Notes: a model not told the origin generated them from the sequence alone. Shown: positions 11,570 to 22,850, counted from the stretch's first letter. The stretch is 48,644 nt of DNA from Magnaporthiopsis rhizophila (GCA_003049465.1 PYSS01000181.1:1-48644); one strand, 5' to 3'. Program-made: numbers and translations.

Positions 11570-12245
11570 ATAATTATATTTTATGGCCCAGTTTGTTTAT
11601 AATGGTTCGGTATATAAAAGTATAAAAGTTACGCCGTTTTTTGCCAATCATAGGTTTATATTTATGGTATATAAAAAATCCAAAGCAAAAAAAAGTATTT
11701 TAATAACGGAAATACAGGTTATAAAAATAATTAAATTATACAAGCATTTGTAAAAACAATTTAAAAAGTTACGGAAATATATATCCACCCAGATAAATAA
11801 AAAAGGCTCGAGAAACCAACCTTTAAAAAATAATAATATTTATCTTTTATATTGCAATATTAAAATAAAATGGCCAAATAATAAATTGGATCACAAAATA
11901 TTCGGACCGTTTAAAATTAAAAAAGTAATTTTGACAGTTAATTATAAACTTTAATTATTGTCAATTATAAAAATTTACCCCGTTTTTTATATTTCCCTGC
12001 TAAAATTAGTATCATTTCGTTCGGAAAGTACGGAGTTAGTGGAAATTGACCCAAGCTAAAAACAAAAAATTAAGGAAATTTTTAATAATAAAGTATATTG
12101 TTGCAAATGGTGGTATTTGGTTAAATAAGCAGGATAGGGCTATAAGTATAATATGTGGGGAAAAAAACAAATTTTGCAAATTGCCAGAAAGTTTTACAAA
12201 AACATCGGCAAAAATACTTATAAGGATATTAGTAAATAAATAATT
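11570..12245 (+). pseudogene. Gypsy B integrase C-terminal domain and chromodomain
   Basis: The segment at 11580-11960 shows conserved integrase-tail blocks such as TPFFANHRF and FGPFKI. Farther on, about 12109-12138 reads WWYLVK-stop-AG, the chromodomain core usually written YLVKWAGY, with TGG changed to a stop by G-to-A. A chromodomain places the element in the chromovirus branch of Ty3/gypsy, whose members are thought to target insertion to particular chromatin. The same block occurs in A2 (near 16400) and F2 (near 48150). Confidence 0.82.
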
Positions 12246-13027
12246 TAATAGTATGCTGCTGCGTATAACAAAATATTGTTATATTAAAAGTTATATTGGA
12301 AATCGAATTTAAAATTTTTTGTTTTAGGAATAAAATATGCTATTATTATGCTGTGGAATTTGAGAACATTATTAAAAATGTATTAACTTATTTAATGGAA
12401 AAAGGGCAAATAAATCGAGGTTTGAATTAATCCCAAGCCTGTCCCAACCAGGGGGTAAGGGAGGGAAATCGGGAATAATGGGCAAAATTTTTGCAGAAAC
12501 CAGTACGGTTATCCGGGCAGCTTTTTGCGCTTAATCCGCTCCAATTTTTTTATATTATCGATTTTGCGCCGTACGGTATGCATTATTTTATCTAGCAATA
12601 TTTATTTTTATTTGCAAAAATAAAGGATTTCTTTTGCTTTTACCAGTTTAGCTTTTAGCTTATTATATTAAATTATAACGTTTCGAAAATTGTTAGGGGT
12701 TGGACCAAAAATATTATAGCCCGATCAATTAATATAAAAATATTTCACGTAACAAAAGGAATTTTATAGCGAGGCCAGGTAACGGTTCTGTTTAAAAACC
12801 TTGCAATAATATAAACAAAAAGGTACAAAGAAAAAATAAGAAGAATGGTAAAAAAAGATTTTTGTAACGAAGGGTTTTTTTTTGTAAAGGAACGTTTTTA
12901 TATTCGACCATATATTTTATTAGGATAAAAGGGGATAGGTAAGGTAAAAAAGGAAAATATTTACCAATTAATAAGAGAAGGGTGGCAAAAAAATGTGGCC
13001 TAAAAAATTAGGCCTAAAAAAACCTGA
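12246..13027 (+). other. Gypsy B 3' region before the 3' LTR, with an antisense reading frame
   Basis: Non-pol sequence between chromodomain and 3' LTR. The minus strand at about 12650-12495 matches the small reading frame at 47692-47874 of copy F2 and 15850-16020 of A2. The purine-rich stretch near 12924-12960 could be a polypurine tract, although it is some distance from the LTR. No other coding signal was recognised. Confidence 0.6.
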
Positions 13028-13508
13028 TATTATAACCATGCTAAAACCAGGGTATAGGAGGGTTGGGAAAAGCCCCTAGCAGTGCATTACTACCCTGCAG
13101 GTATAGGATCAGGGGTTACATAACCGATAAATCGGATTTATGGATTTATAAAAAAATAATAAATCCAGAACCAGAAATTATGTAACCAATATCTGTAAAT
13201 GTGTAACAGAGTAACAGATTTAGATCGGATTTGTGAATTTATAACAAAGCTATAAATCCAAAAGGTTAATAGGGAAATTGCCCGATTATAAGGAGGACAG
13301 GATTTTCCAGGTATTAAGGTAATTTTTAATTAAGGCTTTGGTATTAGTTAACCTAAATTAGCTCCAAAATACCCTTTTGGGCAAGCAATAACAAATAACT
13401 GTTTTATTAAACCCCCAGATCATGTGCAAGGCAACCTTGCAACCCAGTATTGCTCAACACCGCCCCTAAATGCCTTCTTTTAGGAGTAGAAGGCCTGTGA
13501 TTGTAACA
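13028..13508 (+). repeat. 3' LTR of gypsy copy B (481 bp)
   Basis: Starts TATTATAACCATGC, aligning with TGTTACGACCACGC of the 5' LTR through transitions only, and ends GTGATTGTAACA. It is followed by ATTGC, the right target-site copy. The open frame on the minus strand at 13407-13670 crosses the LTR edge and is a chance frame. Confidence 0.9.
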
Positions 13509-13786
13509 ATTGCCCTGATGAAATTTAAAATAATTTTTGTACTTTGTAAGAAAGGTTTTAAATTTGCCTTTTTTTATTATATTTATCCGGGGTAGGGAAT
13601 TTATAAATTGGAATTGTTTTGCGTTATTTTTAAATTTTTTAAATTTTTTAATAAGATTTTTTAAAGCCAAAATAGGGTTATTATAAACCTTGCCGTTTAT
13701 AATAACAGTTTTGATCGGTTTGGTTTCAATTATTATAATTGTTATTGCTCGTTATTTTTATAAGTGCTGAACAGGATCTGTTAAAA
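13509..13786 (-). mobile_element. Second gypsy leader copy, part beyond copy B
   Basis: Continues the similarity to 4945-5237 that was cut at 6039. For example 13530-13570 matches 4970-5010. It ends against an LTR that starts at 13787, just as the leader of copy A ends against 5238. This confirms that copy B split one older sequence. Confidence 0.78.
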
Positions 13787-14141
13787 TATTACAATTATAA
13801 ACTTTCTATTTTTAGGGTAGGATATTTAAGGGTGGTATTAAGCAGCACTAGCTTGCAAAATTGCCTTGTACGTGATCCGGGGGAGGTCTGGTAAAACAGT
13901 TATTTGTATAATAGGTGCACAAAAAAATGCAAATTTATGTATGGGCTATCCTTACCACCACCAACCCTTTTATTTCAAAAGGGCCGCATTTAATCAAAAA
14001 TGAAACTATTTGCATGCCGTTAATTGCAATAGATAAAAAATTAGCCGGAATTTATTATTTATAATAGGCTAATATTTGGTATACCAATCCGGGGCCTGAT
14101 AAAAGGCCTTAATTTTGTGGGGTATAAAATTTATCAAATTA

Positions 14142-14396
14142 TTAATCAGTTTTTCCGGAATATATTTCTATACCTTTTTTGGCCAATTTAATAAGGGTAT
14201 TAATGCTTTTGTCGGTTTCCGGAAATTTTATTAGCTTAAAATAACATTTATAAAGCTTATTTTTTAGCCAATGCCATAAATTTTCAATAAAATTTATATT
14301 AGAAAAATAGGCCGGCCAAATAATTACCTCCACCCTTTTTGATTCGAAATGCTCAAAAATAATATGTGCCGTATAAATAAATGCATTATTTTGCAT
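14142..14396 (-). pseudogene. Tc1/mariner transposase, C-terminal catalytic part
   Basis: The open frame has the family blocks NNAxIxTAHI, then WPAYFSNINFIENLWHWLKNKLY. In Tc1-type DDE transposases the first block is normally DNAPxHxA, and its aspartate is the second catalytic residue. Here it is asparagine (codon at 14388-14390), again a G-to-A change. The glutamate of the IENLW block, the third catalytic residue, is kept. It resembles fungal Impala-like Tc1 elements, but the exact family is not certain. Confidence 0.88.
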
Positions 14397-15190
14397 AAAA
14401 AGTATTAAAATTAAACAAAATAAATAAATATTCCTCGAATATCTTTACGTATTATTACGCAGTAACATTTTTTTATTATACCTCTAAATTTTCGTTTAAA
14501 AGTATAAAGTTAAATTTTAATCCGTACCGGATAATTATCCAAAATATTTTTTTAATTAATAAAGTTTTAGATGAGCTTTGAATATATTGCTATTATAATT
14601 TATACCGGCCTGTATAGCTTATTAGTAAAGCTATTCCCAAAAATATAAAAAAGGATAAATTTACCTTTAGGGATAAAAATTTATAAACGGTACCGGCCTT
14701 TTTTATATTAAATAATATTTTCGTTTGAAAAAAAAATACTTTTTTAATTAAATAAAAGTTTTTTATGTATTTCCCGAGCCTAGTTATATTTTTATATAAC
14801 CGCCTGTTTGTTAAAAAACGGCCTTATTGGAGCTAGGTGGCGCTTAATCCTTTATTTAACCATATGGTTCGAAATAATTATCCTGAAAACAAAAGGATAA
14901 TAATCCCGGCAGATTTATATGATTTAAATAAAAGATTAACAGTAACAAGTTTTAATATTTATCGTTTATTTTTATCGGAAAAGGCGGAGGGTTATTTTTG
15001 GCCGGACCTTAATGTTCCCCAATTTTAAAGATCGAACCTCCGGATAATGCCATAAATATAGGCTGGATTAATGCCCTTTGCAGCTGCAATCTTTTTAGCT
15101 TTTTGGCCCGATTGATATTGGGCCCAAATACGATTTTTCCGGCGAGGTATAAAATGTATTCCTTTTGGTTTATAAATAATTTTGTAATAT
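14397..15190 (-). pseudogene. Tc1/mariner transposase, N-terminal part with helix-turn-helix
   Basis: Minus-strand translation at about 15190-15000 gives a segment with IWAQYQSGQKAKKIAAAKGI and then YGIIRRFD, the paired helix-turn-helix that binds the inverted repeats. The stretch between it and the catalytic part is full of stops. The plus-strand open frame 14837-15028 is a shadow. Confidence 0.78.
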
Positions 15191-15330
15191 TTTATAGCCA
15201 TTTTTGTATAGGGTGGCTGTCGGATCCGTGGGGGTGAAAGAAATTGAATTGCAGGGGCGGGGCCAAATTTGCATTATTTTCGTGCATAACTGTATTGTTT
15301 ACCCAAAAGGGTATTTTGGAGCTAATTTAA

Positions 15331-15519
15331 TATGATAGGTCAGGCCACAAAAGGGTTGTCTGGTGGGTGCCAAAGTGGTGTTATTTTATAAGATGAGGAG
15401 GAAAAGGGTAAAATCGGGCCTTGCCCTTGGAGGGCTTGAGGCAACCCCTATATATAGGAGTCCTGGCCCAAGGAGCGCCCTTGGGTCATATGATCCGTGC
15501 CCAGCACGGATCCGTAACA
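15331..15519. repeat. 189-bp solo LTR with TTTAA target-site duplication
   Basis: Starts TATGATAGGTCAGG and ends GGATCCGTAACA, consistent with TG...CA termini after one change. It is flanked by TTTAA on both sides (15326-15330 and 15520-15524). The host LTR reads straight on if the insert and one TTTAA are removed. Far more G+C-rich than its surroundings, it includes a GTGCCCAGCAC-type palindrome near the right end. No internal coding sequence and no other copy were seen in the window. Confidence 0.85.
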
Positions 15520-15599
15520 TTTAAATTGATTAATGCCAAAGATTTTGTTAAAATTATTTTTATCTGAAGGTTTTGCCCCTTATTTATAAGCAGACAGGA

Positions 15600-16300
15600 T
15601 ATTTTTCGATAATACTATTAAATTTTAAATATAAGTTTTCACCAGCATAGTTTATATTACCAATTTTTTTAAATCCGATTAATTCGTAATTTAAATTCCC
15701 ATTAAAGCTTATAAATATTACGATAATACTATCTTTTTGTAACCGCTCGTGTTATAAATGGTGTATTCGCCAAAATTGCTCCTGTTATAACATTTTAAGC
15801 CCGGTACCTAAGCATTTTTTTTATAGCACCCAGCACGCTTATTTAAAAAAGGAGTTAAAAATTACAAAAAAAAAGCGTTGGTTTATTAATGCAAAAATTG
15901 AGCATTTTTGTAAGCAGAAAAAATAATGGCGGAAAAAATTTATTTGTGCGATCCGTTATAAGATTAATAATATTGAGAAACTGGAACGGATTAAGCAGGA
16001 GAAGGCCGGAAAAATAACTGCGAAAACCTTTGCCCTTTTTAATTCTTATTTTTCGAATTTCTTTTGCTGTTTTTGGATTGGGCTAATTTTTTAATTAATT
16101 CAAACCTGGACTTATTCGCCCTTTTTTAATTAGATTGGCTGCTATTTTTCTAACCAACTTTTTTTTTAGTTGCTTGGCGTAATAATAATACGTTTGTTTT
16201 TTTTAAAAAGGTTTTGGGTTCGATTTCCAGTGCATTTTAATTAATCGAGCAGAAAGGTTTACATTTTTTTAGCTTGGTTAGCATATTAATTTTTTTTCTA
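15600..16300 (+). other. Gypsy A2 3' region with antisense reading frame remnant
   Basis: Lies between the truncated LTR and the chromodomain. The plus strand, opposite to pol, at about 15850-16020 encodes a basic, charged peptide whose blocks KRWxxNAKIEHFCKQKK and KLERxKQxKA match the open frame 47692-47874. Here it has one internal stop. Not a recognised family. Roughly 15600-15850 matches the corresponding part of F1 and F2. Confidence 0.55.
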
Positions 16301-16379
16301 ATTTCTTTATAATTATTTCTGCCGATATTCCTATAAAATCTTTTAGCAGTTTTTAAGGTTTTTTTTATATATTATATTT

Positions 16380-16917
16380 ATATTTTTATCCTGCCCATTT
16401 AACCAAATACCACCATTTGCGGTAATATATTTTATTATTAAGGATATTTTTAATTTTCCACTCCTGGTTTGGGTTAATTTTTATTAATTCCGTGCTTTTT
16501 TAACCAGGCGGTGCTGGTTTTAATAGGGAAATATAAAAAATAAAATGGATTTTTATAATTGGTGGTAATTAAAATTTGTAATTAATTTCCGAAATATTTT
16601 TATAATTTTAAATGGTCTGAATTTTTTGTAATTTAGCTTATTATTTGGCCGTTTTATTTTAATATTGCGGCGCAAAAGATAAGTATAATTCCTTTTGTTA
16701 AAGGATAATTCTTTAAGTTTTTTTTATTTATTTGGATAAATATGCATTTTTGAAATTTATTAAGCTTTTTTTTCAGGTACTTATATAATTTGGTTATTTT
16801 TGTAATTTGTATTTTTGTTACTGGAGCGCTTTTTTTTGTTTTGGGTTCCTTATATACCATAGGTGTAAATTTATAATTTGGAAAAAACGGTATAATTTCC
16901 GTACTTTTGTATACCAA
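16380..16917 (-). pseudogene. Gypsy A2 integrase C-terminal domain and chromodomain
   Basis: The open frame at 16654-16917 has the integrase-tail blocks IIPFFPNYKFTPMVYKEP and, at its C-terminal end, the basic region that precedes KxxGPFKI. Below it, about 16450-16400 reads YYRKWWYLVKWAG, a chromodomain core that is intact at that point. It identifies the element as a chromovirus-type gypsy element. Confidence 0.87.
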
Positions 16918-17046
16918 ATTATTATAAACAAACTGGGTTATAAAAAATAATTATACCTAATTAATTTATTTATAATTAATAAAATATCGTAAATATTATT
17001 TTATGGTTTGGTTTATTTGTTTTAATTATCTATTTATTGTAAAATA

Positions 17047-17379
17047 CTAAATTTTTAATAATATATATTTTGCTCCAAATTTAGCTATTAAAGCCCTCCA
17101 AAATTTACTAGTAAATAGTTTATCTCGATCCATAATTAATTTATCGGGCATCCTGTATTTTGAAATCATATTCCTGATAAAAATATATATTAATTTTATA
17201 ATATTGCTGCTTTTTTTATGGGATAGAAATATAGCATATTTAATATATTTATTTATTATTATTAGGATATTTTTATATTGGATATTTATTAGGCGCTTTT
17301 TTAATTTAGGGAGTTTAATTATAAAGTTTATCATAATTTTTTGTTCAGCTTTATTGTGTATTGGTAAAGGTTGAAGCAA
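17047..17379 (-). pseudogene. Gypsy A2 integrase core
   Basis: A 110-codon open frame starting LQPLPIHNKAEQKIMINFI, with a block LIMDRDKLFTSKFWRAL later. These are the first and second catalytic regions of retroviral-type integrases. The first catalytic aspartate (usually MDFI) is asparagine at about 17326-17328. The second is kept in MDRD. The third (glutamate) lies beyond the open frame. It is the best preserved integrase piece of this group. Confidence 0.9.
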
Positions 17380-17689
17380 TTTATACGGTTTATATTTGCT
17401 AGTTTTATTTTTGGCGCAGTTTTTATAATTTTTTATTATTTTTCAAATTATAGCTTCGGTTCCGGTAAATCCATGGTATTATTGCAGCTTTTTTTAAGTT
17501 TTGGTTACTTTTTAGTATTTATAAATTAATTAGTTATAAATTTATTGGATTTTTTAAGGGTTTATTTTTTTAAAATGCGGTTTTTGCTAATATTTATTAT
17601 ATTGGAATTAAAAATTTATTTGGCCATTATACTAAAATTATATATATTTTTGGCAGCATTTTATTTTTATAATTTAATTTATAATTTAA

Positions 17690-18960
17690 AGCATTTGCTT
17701 ATCCATTTCCGATCCTTTTTTATACTTGATCCAAAAATTATAATCCTGAAAAAAATTAATTTTACCGGATTTATCGCTTATTTAGGGTTGGTCAATAATA
17801 AAATGTGCAAAATTTTTATGATTTGTATAAATTATAGTTAAATGGTTTGTTTGGTATAAATATATTATTTATTTTTCTAATGCTTGGATAATAATTATAA
17901 ACTTTTTTATTATGGATTGGGTAATATAATTCCGGTCCATCAAATTTATATAATAGAATGGTGCCAGAGTATAACCTTTTGCTATTATTTTATTGGTTAA
18001 ATTGGGCCCCGATTGCAAAATCCGATCCATTAATTTTAGTTTCGAAAGGTTTATTTGGGTTTGGTAAAATTAATCTTGGTTTTTATATTATAATTTTTTT
18101 AATACCTTAAAACCGTTTATTTTTGTGTTTTTCAATAAAACTGGGTATTATTTTTCGTAAAATTTCGTAAATAGAAATATTTATTTTTCAAAATCCCGGA
18201 TAAACCGGCGGTAAAAATTCAGAAATTTCAAAAAAATTTGTATTTTTTTAATATTGGCTGGCCTGTACTATTTTTTAATTATTTGTACCTTTTTTAGTTC
18301 CATTTATATTTATCCTGGTATAATCATATATTTTAAAAAGGTAATTTCCTGTATATATTATGCATATTTTTCAGGCTTAACCAGATACTTTATCTTTTGC
18401 AACTTTTATAGGATTTTATGCATATATTTCCTATATTTTTCCAATATTTCCGAACAATTAAATATTATCCAAATAAATAAATGCAAAAATATTTAGGTAT
18501 TTTTGTAATATATAGTTAATTATTTGCTGGAATATGGCTGGTGCATTAACAAATCCGAAGGTTATTATTAATAATTTATATATGCCCAGCCGGGTCCGGA
18601 AAACAGTTTTCCACTTGTTCCTTTCTTTAATTTTTTAATAAATTATATATTTTATATAAATTTAAAATTATAATTATTTGGTTTTGCCGAATTTATTTTG
18701 TAATTTATTAATAAAAAATAAAAAATACCAATTTTTGTTATAATTTTATTTAACAAATAATCATTAATATATATATATTTTTTTTTTAATTTTTTTGGGG
18801 ACCAATAATATCCTATATCCCATAAAAAATCCGAAAATCGGATAATACCTCGTTTTAAGTTTTTTGCAAATTGCTTATAAAACAGCCTTTATTATTTAGG
18901 GTTTAACCGGTACAGTTTTTGATAATTAAACTAAATTTCGGATTTAGCTTAATTTTATAA
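17690..18960 (-). pseudogene. Gypsy A2 reverse transcriptase and RNase H
   Basis: The minus strand gives RT from about 18960 to 18030. It includes WKTVFRTRLGIYKLL, the FGFVNAPAIFQQ block and the active-site box YLDN at 18464-18475 in place of YLDD. The connection KPEKYAYYIQE and FLKFLNFYRRFIRDF follows. RNase H lies at about 17960-17690. One catalytic aspartate is lost and several stops are present. Plus-strand open frames 17545-17841 and 18254-18496 are shadows. Confidence 0.9.
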
Positions 18961-19379
18961 CCGAACGGTCCGTATTTTGGAAATATTATTTTCAAATCCT
19001 TTTGGAATAATTTCCCATATTTATGGTACTTTTTAAAAATATTTTTTAAATATTAGCATATTTATTTATTAAGCAAATCGTAATTTTGGTTGCAATTTTT
19101 TATTGCTTTTATTTTTTAATTATTAATTTTGGTTGTACCCTTTTTTGGCTTGCAATTTTGATTATAATTTTCCTTATAATACTATTTTTAATTTTGGGAT
19201 TTTTTATTATTAAAACCGATATTACCTGATAATTGCAAAGTTATTAGTATAATTTGCCGGGGTTAATTGCCAAATTTTATTATTATTATAACAATTTTAT
19301 CTGGCTTTTACCTTTTATCGTTCGGGGCCTGTAGCTATTAGGCATTTTTATTTGCTAATAATAATTTTTTTTATTGGAT

Positions 19380-19600
19380 TTTTTCCGAAACCCAATTTAT
19401 TAGGGGATTATATTTTTTAAACCAGGAAAAACCTAAAATTAATTTTTGTTCCTATATTTATAATATCCCGAATAATTTTGCAGGTTTTTTCTAATATTTT
19501 AAACCTAAATCGATTAACCTTTATATCGATTATTTTACCGTTATAAATAATTGGTTTTTTTTATAATTTTAAAATTATATAAATATTTTTTCCGCTGTAT
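19380..19600 (-). pseudogene. Gypsy A2 protease fragment
   Basis: Placed by alignment with copy A (2427-2586) and copy B (8980-9160). The landmark segment preceding RT is near 19440-19380. It carries no insertion at about 19580, where copy A holds a solo LTR. Confidence 0.55.
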
Positions 19601-19699
19601 CGGTATATTGTACTTTATTACCGTTTTTAATATAAAATATTTTTTGTTAAATCCGTAATTAATTATTGCTATTAATATTATTCTTGCTATTTAACCAAC

Positions 19700-20760
19700 C
19701 TTTTGATATAAAATCAATAATTGGTTATAATTTTTCCTAAAAATTTTTAATTTTTTTTATCCAATTCGGGCTTTTATTCCGGTTAAATATCCTAATTTTT
19801 TTGGCTTATACCGGTAACCTGGGTAAAAGCGTCCAGTTTGCGAATTTTTTGGCCTTTTTTTTATATAACGCTTATATTCGGCCTTTTGGCAAGCATAATA
19901 TAAAATTAGCCCTATTATATATATTATAGGATAATAATATAATAAAACAAATATTATTATCCTTTTAACATAATTGCGCAACATAGTTTGCTATTTGGAT
20001 AATTACCACCCTTATTTTGGCAAGCTTCGAGGTTTTATGCCGTTGTTTTTGGCAAATGGTTATTATAACCGTTATAAAAATATTTTGCCCAAAAAGTATT
20101 TGCATATTTTGTGCTATCCACCGTTATCCTTATAATCCCTTTTAATTATATAAATTTAATAATTTAAAAATGGGTTATCCTTTTAGTACCGTATTTGGTA
20201 TATATTTTTTTTATAAGAAATAACGGTTTATTTTTTTCGGCCCCAATTTAGGCACTAATTATCATTTTTTATTACGGGTACCTTACGGTACAATTTTAGA
20301 TTTTCTAACCTTTTTGGGTTATTGGGCCAAATTTCAAATAATAAGTAAGCCGGTACCTTATAAGTATATGTATATACTTTTTGGTTGGGTACCTTATTCT
20401 GGTTTCCGAGCGCGGTATACGTTTTTACCAGGCTTATTATAGCAATATATCATTTTTTGGCTTTATTAGGGTTTGCCTTTACAAATTCTCAAAATTTACC
20501 CAATTTGATATTTTTTTTGGGTTTTTTAATTAAATATAGTTATTTTAGGGATTTTTGGTCCATTTTGGCGTTAGTATCGAAACTTTTTTTTTCATTTTTA
20601 ACGAAAATTTCCGATACTTTTTTTAAAATTGCAAGTTTCCTGAGTCCCGTAAGGGCTTGCTGAAAAATGCATCGATTTTTTAGCAAAGCTTTTATTATAT
20701 TCCTGGCGGATTTACCGGCCAGTTCCGGCGCTTTTTGCCTGGCCAAACTTTTAAGTTCTG
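19700..20760 (-). pseudogene. Gypsy A2 gag
   Basis: Two minus-strand open frames are gag pieces: 20746-20540 (starts MARQKAPELAGKSARN, rich in Lys and Ile) and 19984-19757 (a block like LYYACQKAEYKRY followed by a basic Gly/Tyr/Arg tail ending KARIG). Both have counterparts in copies B and C in the same order. Function as particle protein is inferred from position. No zinc knuckle can be seen. Confidence 0.75.
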
Positions 20761-22850
20761 CCGTTATAAGGACCCTGTTTAACCAGTACGGCTATTCGTG
20801 TTCCGGAGCATTAATATTAATAATAAGGCATTTTCTAATTGCCAATTGATGCTGCGCTATTATTTGTTTTGTATAAGCTGTTATATGGTGTTGCATTGCT
20901 GTTTTTGTACTGCCATTTGCGTGGCATTATAACGCGTTATTATTAATAATAAGGTGCTTTTTTCCAATTAGAAAATTGCTGTTTTATTTTTTGCTTTTAT
21001 ATGCTTCCGTTTTTATTGCTTTATTTTGTTCCTTTTTTTTTCTTTTTTTGGGCCTTTGTTTTTTTTTTCTTTTTTTTCCCTTTTTTTTACGATCGGTATA
21101 TTAATTATGCATTATTTCGTTTTATTTTTGTTTGCGTTTGCCCGTTTTTTTGCCTGTGTTTTGATCTTCCGCTGCTTTTTTTGTTATTTTTTTTATTATT
21201 GTTAGCGATATAATAGCGCCGATCCAAAAATAAGCCTGGTTTTGTTTGGCATTTTCCCTTTCGCGTTTTTTTGCGCATATATTGCGTTCGTACGTATGTT
21301 TTGGCGTATATTTGGTTTTTCGGTTGTATTGCCGGTGTTCCGGGCGCTTTTAACCCTTTTAAGGATATAAAATTCCCCTGCTTCTGTATTAGCAGCAAAA
21401 ATAAGACCGGAATATCCGTTAGTTATAATTAGTATTTTTCTCGTTACAAATATTATAAAAAGGTGGATTATGCTGGTATTTTGCTTTAATTTTGCTATGC
21501 TTTTTATATAGTTTTTTTTGCTAATGTTTTATTTTTAGGTTATAATTTTAATAAAAGGCAATTTTTATAATTTTATCGAGCTGATCGGTACTGTTAAAAT
21601 TATATGGGTAAAGGGCAATAATAAGCTTTTTTTAAAGATTATTAATTTTTTTCTAATAATGCACCAACGGGCGCTAATAATAGCAATTATTTTGTTTTTC
21701 CGGATCAGTACCGGATTGTTGCGGCCCCAATTATTGTTAAGCCTATTAATATTTTTATTAATATTAAAATATACATCCGGAATACCTATAGCCAAACCGG
21801 CTTATTAAAAAGCCGAAATATATATAACCCGCTATTGTTTCGCCGTTATATTTTGTTACTAATTTATTTTTATAGGCCAAGGTTTTTAATATTATTATTT
21901 TTGTATTGCGCAGTTTTAGCTGCTTTTTGCCAAAGATTAATGCTATATTGCGCTTATTTGGATTTTGAGCAATAAAATAGTTTAAACCTAATATATTGCT
22001 TTTTTATCGTTTTTTATCGGTGCATATATAATTTCTTTTTAGCTGCAGTTTTATACTAGCAATCCTGATTATAACGTTTGGGTTACTGCCAAAGCCGCTT
22101 TTAAAACCGAGCTTATTATTATTTATAATATATATTGCTAATTTTATTAATGCACAAATAGGAGCATTCTGCCAGGCGGTAATAATAGCCACAGTTAAAT
22201 AAAAAAGGCTAATATCCGGGATATTAACGAAACATATCAACAGCGTTATATTTGGTTGGCTGGCCATTTTTGCAGCTATATTGCTAATTTTACGGTATAA
22301 TTTTGTAGCGGTTATTTTTTGGCATTTTTTCGGCGTTTTATTTTTTTTTATTTTGATTTTCCCGGTGGGTTACCGGTATGCACCCTAATAAAAAAACAAA
22401 TAATTAGGGTTTTTCTGGTTCGAGGCTGGCTTATTTTAAATGCCTATTTATTTTTTTCCGTATTTTTGCCCTTTTTATACTTATATTGCCCTATGCTATT
22501 ACTATTATTTTGGGCTTTATTTTTGTTTAAGCCTGCTTTTTGATCTGCATTTTACTGCAATTTTTTTTATCTGTTATACAAAATTGGCAATGCCCGGATT
22601 ATATGCTGGTATATTGCCTGGGTTCTGCTATTATTCCGATAGGCCTGGTTTATTAGAGTGTTTGGTATAAAAATTTTCAATTGCCTGATTTGCCCCTTTT
22701 AGGTTAATATTTGGCTATTATATCGGTTTATACAATACTAGCCATTTAATCCTGTATTATAATTTGTTATTTATTATTTTAAAATTAAAAATGCTATTAA
22801 AATGCTATTTTTTTACCGGTTTTTTATTTGGATTATTAGCATTTTTTACC
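20760..22850 (-). other. Unassigned degraded coding-like region, minus strand
   Basis: No gene recognised. Minus-strand frames at 22004-22267, 21565-21795 and 21105-21398 look more coding-like than the plus-strand frames, which are runs of Phe and Leu. The segment near 22420-22270 is basic, and that at 21398-21105 is rich in Lys, Arg, Asn and Gln. It might be the 5' part of gypsy A2 (leader and gag N-terminus), the 3' flank of gypsy G, or another element. Similarity to the leaders of A or B was not evident. Confidence 0.35.

Larger units (their letters stand above)
6040..13508 (+). mobile_element. Full-length Ty3/gypsy retrotransposon copy B, dead
   Basis: A 7.47-kb plus-strand element with LTRs at 6040-6526 and 13028-13508. 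Inside, in order, are leader, gag, protease, RT, RNase H, integrase and chromodomain. The flanks are ATTAT (6035-6039) and ATTGC (13509-13513). They form a 5-bp target-site duplication if G-to-A and C-to-T changes are allowed in the left copy. It sits inside the minus-strand leader copy 5710-6039/13509-13786, so it is younger than that element. All coding domains contain stops. It is the best reference for the chromodomain gypsy group here. Confidence 0.9.
13909..15292 (-). mobile_element. Tc1/mariner-type DNA transposon, about 1.38 kb, dead
   Basis: The insert lies inside an LTR whose uninterrupted form is seen at 42855-42900. Terminal sequences are imperfect inverted repeats: the left end has TGCAC, an A-rich run, then ATGCAAATTT, and the right end reversed has TGCACGAAAATAATGCAAATT. 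A TA is present at the right junction (15293-15294) and a less clean one at the left, as expected for TA-targeting Tc1/mariner elements. The single transposase reads on the minus strand and is broken. Size fits the family. Confidence 0.85.
13787..15600 (-). repeat. Gypsy LTR, interrupted twice and lacking its distal half
   Basis: Reversed LTR sequence is present at 13787-13908, 15293-15330 and about 15520-15600. It matches the first 220 bases of 5238-5709. It is split by a Tc1-type element (13909-15292) and a solo LTR (15331-15519). The remaining half of the LTR was not found before gypsy A2's 3' region begins, so it was deleted or has diverged. It serves both as the 5' LTR of the leader on its left and the 3' LTR of A2 on its right. 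Confidence 0.75.
15600..20760 (-). mobile_element. Ty3/gypsy retrotransposon copy A2, degraded
   Basis: Minus-strand order from right to left: gag (20760-19700), protease, RT, RNase H, integrase, chromodomain, 3' region, and the interrupted LTR at 13787-15600. Parallel to copy A over 16938-19700. No 5' LTR was found to its right, so the 5' limit is uncertain and may extend into 20760-22850. Stops and the lost RT aspartate show it is dead. Confidence 0.85.

Noticed and set aside
13407..13670. 87-codon minus-strand frame
   Set aside because: It crosses the right edge of gypsy B's 3' LTR into the leader of another element, so it cannot be an ancestral gene.
21001..21213. Plus-strand frame rich in Phe and Leu that could look like a membrane protein
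   Set aside because: Composed almost wholly of T-rich codons opposite a Lys/Arg-rich minus-strand frame. Several other hydrophobic frames (3641-3838, 22319-22670, 29169-29426, 34610-34828) are dismissed for the same reason.
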